Assembly (NCBI RefSeq): GCF_900765565.1
Contig: NZ_CAAFRZ010000116.1
Span: 1 to 6,880, forward strand
From: an uncultured Dialister sp.
Lineage (GTDB): Bacteria; Bacillota; Negativicutes; Veillonellales; Dialisteraceae
Direction of reading: 5' to 3'
Length of the DNA stretch: 6,880 bases
Shown here: positions 6,743 to 6,880 of the stretch, piece after piece
How positions within the stretch are numbered: position 1 is the first letter of the stretch
Layout: each line of letters opens with the position of its first letter
The notes under the pieces: generated by a model
What the model saw: only the letters and a program-made list of their open reading frames with translations
Database searches by the model: none
Told to the model about the DNA's origin: nothing
Program-made: the position numbers and the translations under genes

Positions 6743-6766
6743 TGGCGGCATATGATACACCCGCCG
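6743..6766. repeat. GC palindrome between terminator and right repeat
   Basis: GGCGG (6744-6748) pairs with CCGCC (6761-6765) around CATATGATACAC, and CCGCC recurs at 6786-6790. It lies directly next to the right-end repeat and may be part of the same repeat unit. It could also act as a backup terminator, since GTTTT follows. No equivalent is evident beside the left repeat. Confidence 0.4.
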
Positions 6767-6791
6767 TTTTAATGAATTTTGAGTACCGCCA

Positions 6792-6880
6792 ATTTCAGTT
6801 TGTCGAGCTGATGGGGCGACGCTGGTGGAGAGAGTCAAACGCGTGAGAGCTTCTAGCTGTTAGCTGCTAGCTTCTAGGAA
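6792..6880 (-). repeat. Right copy of composite intergenic repeat, inverted
   Basis: Read on the minus strand, this begins with AGCTA-type units (6849-6880, TTCCTAGAAGCTAGCAGC). It continues with TGACTCTCTCCACCAGC (6821-6837; 15 of 17 identical to the left copy) and CAGCTCGACAAACTGAAAT (6792-6810). Order and orientation mirror the left end of the window. The last 130 or so bases after the terminator contain no gene. Confidence 0.65.

Noticed and set aside
1..6880. The inverted end repeats as terminal repeats of a transposon carrying the whole window
   Set aside because: No transposase, recombinase or target-site duplication is visible, the copies are diverged with different spacers, and a fragment may occur internally. 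A dispersed intergenic repeat fits better on present evidence.

Overview
The window looks like chromosomal (or metagenome-contig) sequence from an anaerobic Gram-negative-type Firmicute. A Negativicutes lineage such as Dialister, Megasphaera or Acidaminococcus fits best. That placement is inferred from moderate GC coding DNA, AT-rich promoters, strong AAGGAG-type ribosome binding sites and the gene set; it is not proven by any marker gene. No rRNA, tRNA, CRISPR array, transposase or phage gene is visible.

Layout. Bases 1-246 hold a repeat made of AGCTA-type units, an AT-rich stretch and a promoter. At 247-573 (+) is a small His-rich protein built from two copies of one helical module, closed by a strong terminator at 581-622. 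Bases 623-855 have no gene. At 856-1695 (-) is a MerR-family regulator with a GyrI/BmrR-like effector domain. It is transcribed divergently from a two-gene corrinoid operon: a CobN-type chelatase large subunit (1855-5568, +) and, overlapping it by an ATGA junction, an adenosylcobinamide amidohydrolase CbiZ (5565-6687, +). A strong hairpin terminator (6700-6740) ends the operon. Bases 6741-6880 hold a palindrome and an inverted, diverged copy of the left-end repeat.

How it may work together. CbiZ opens the amide bond that holds the aminopropanol arm to the corrin ring, a step in cobinamide salvage and corrinoid remodelling. CobN-type proteins are the metal-inserting large subunits of three-part chelatases. 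Together they suggest corrinoid salvage or remodelling rather than complete de novo synthesis. The ATPase subunits that CobN normally needs are not in the window. The promoter facing cobN carries a dyad between its -35 and -10 boxes, where MerR proteins bind. No B12 riboswitch was recognised, so the MerR protein is the natural candidate regulator.

The main points for a second look are a one-base frameshift near the start of cbiZ, the orphan CobN-CbiZ pairing under a MerR protein, the paired inverted repeats at the two ends with a possible third fragment at 684-706, and the unfamiliar two-module His-rich protein.
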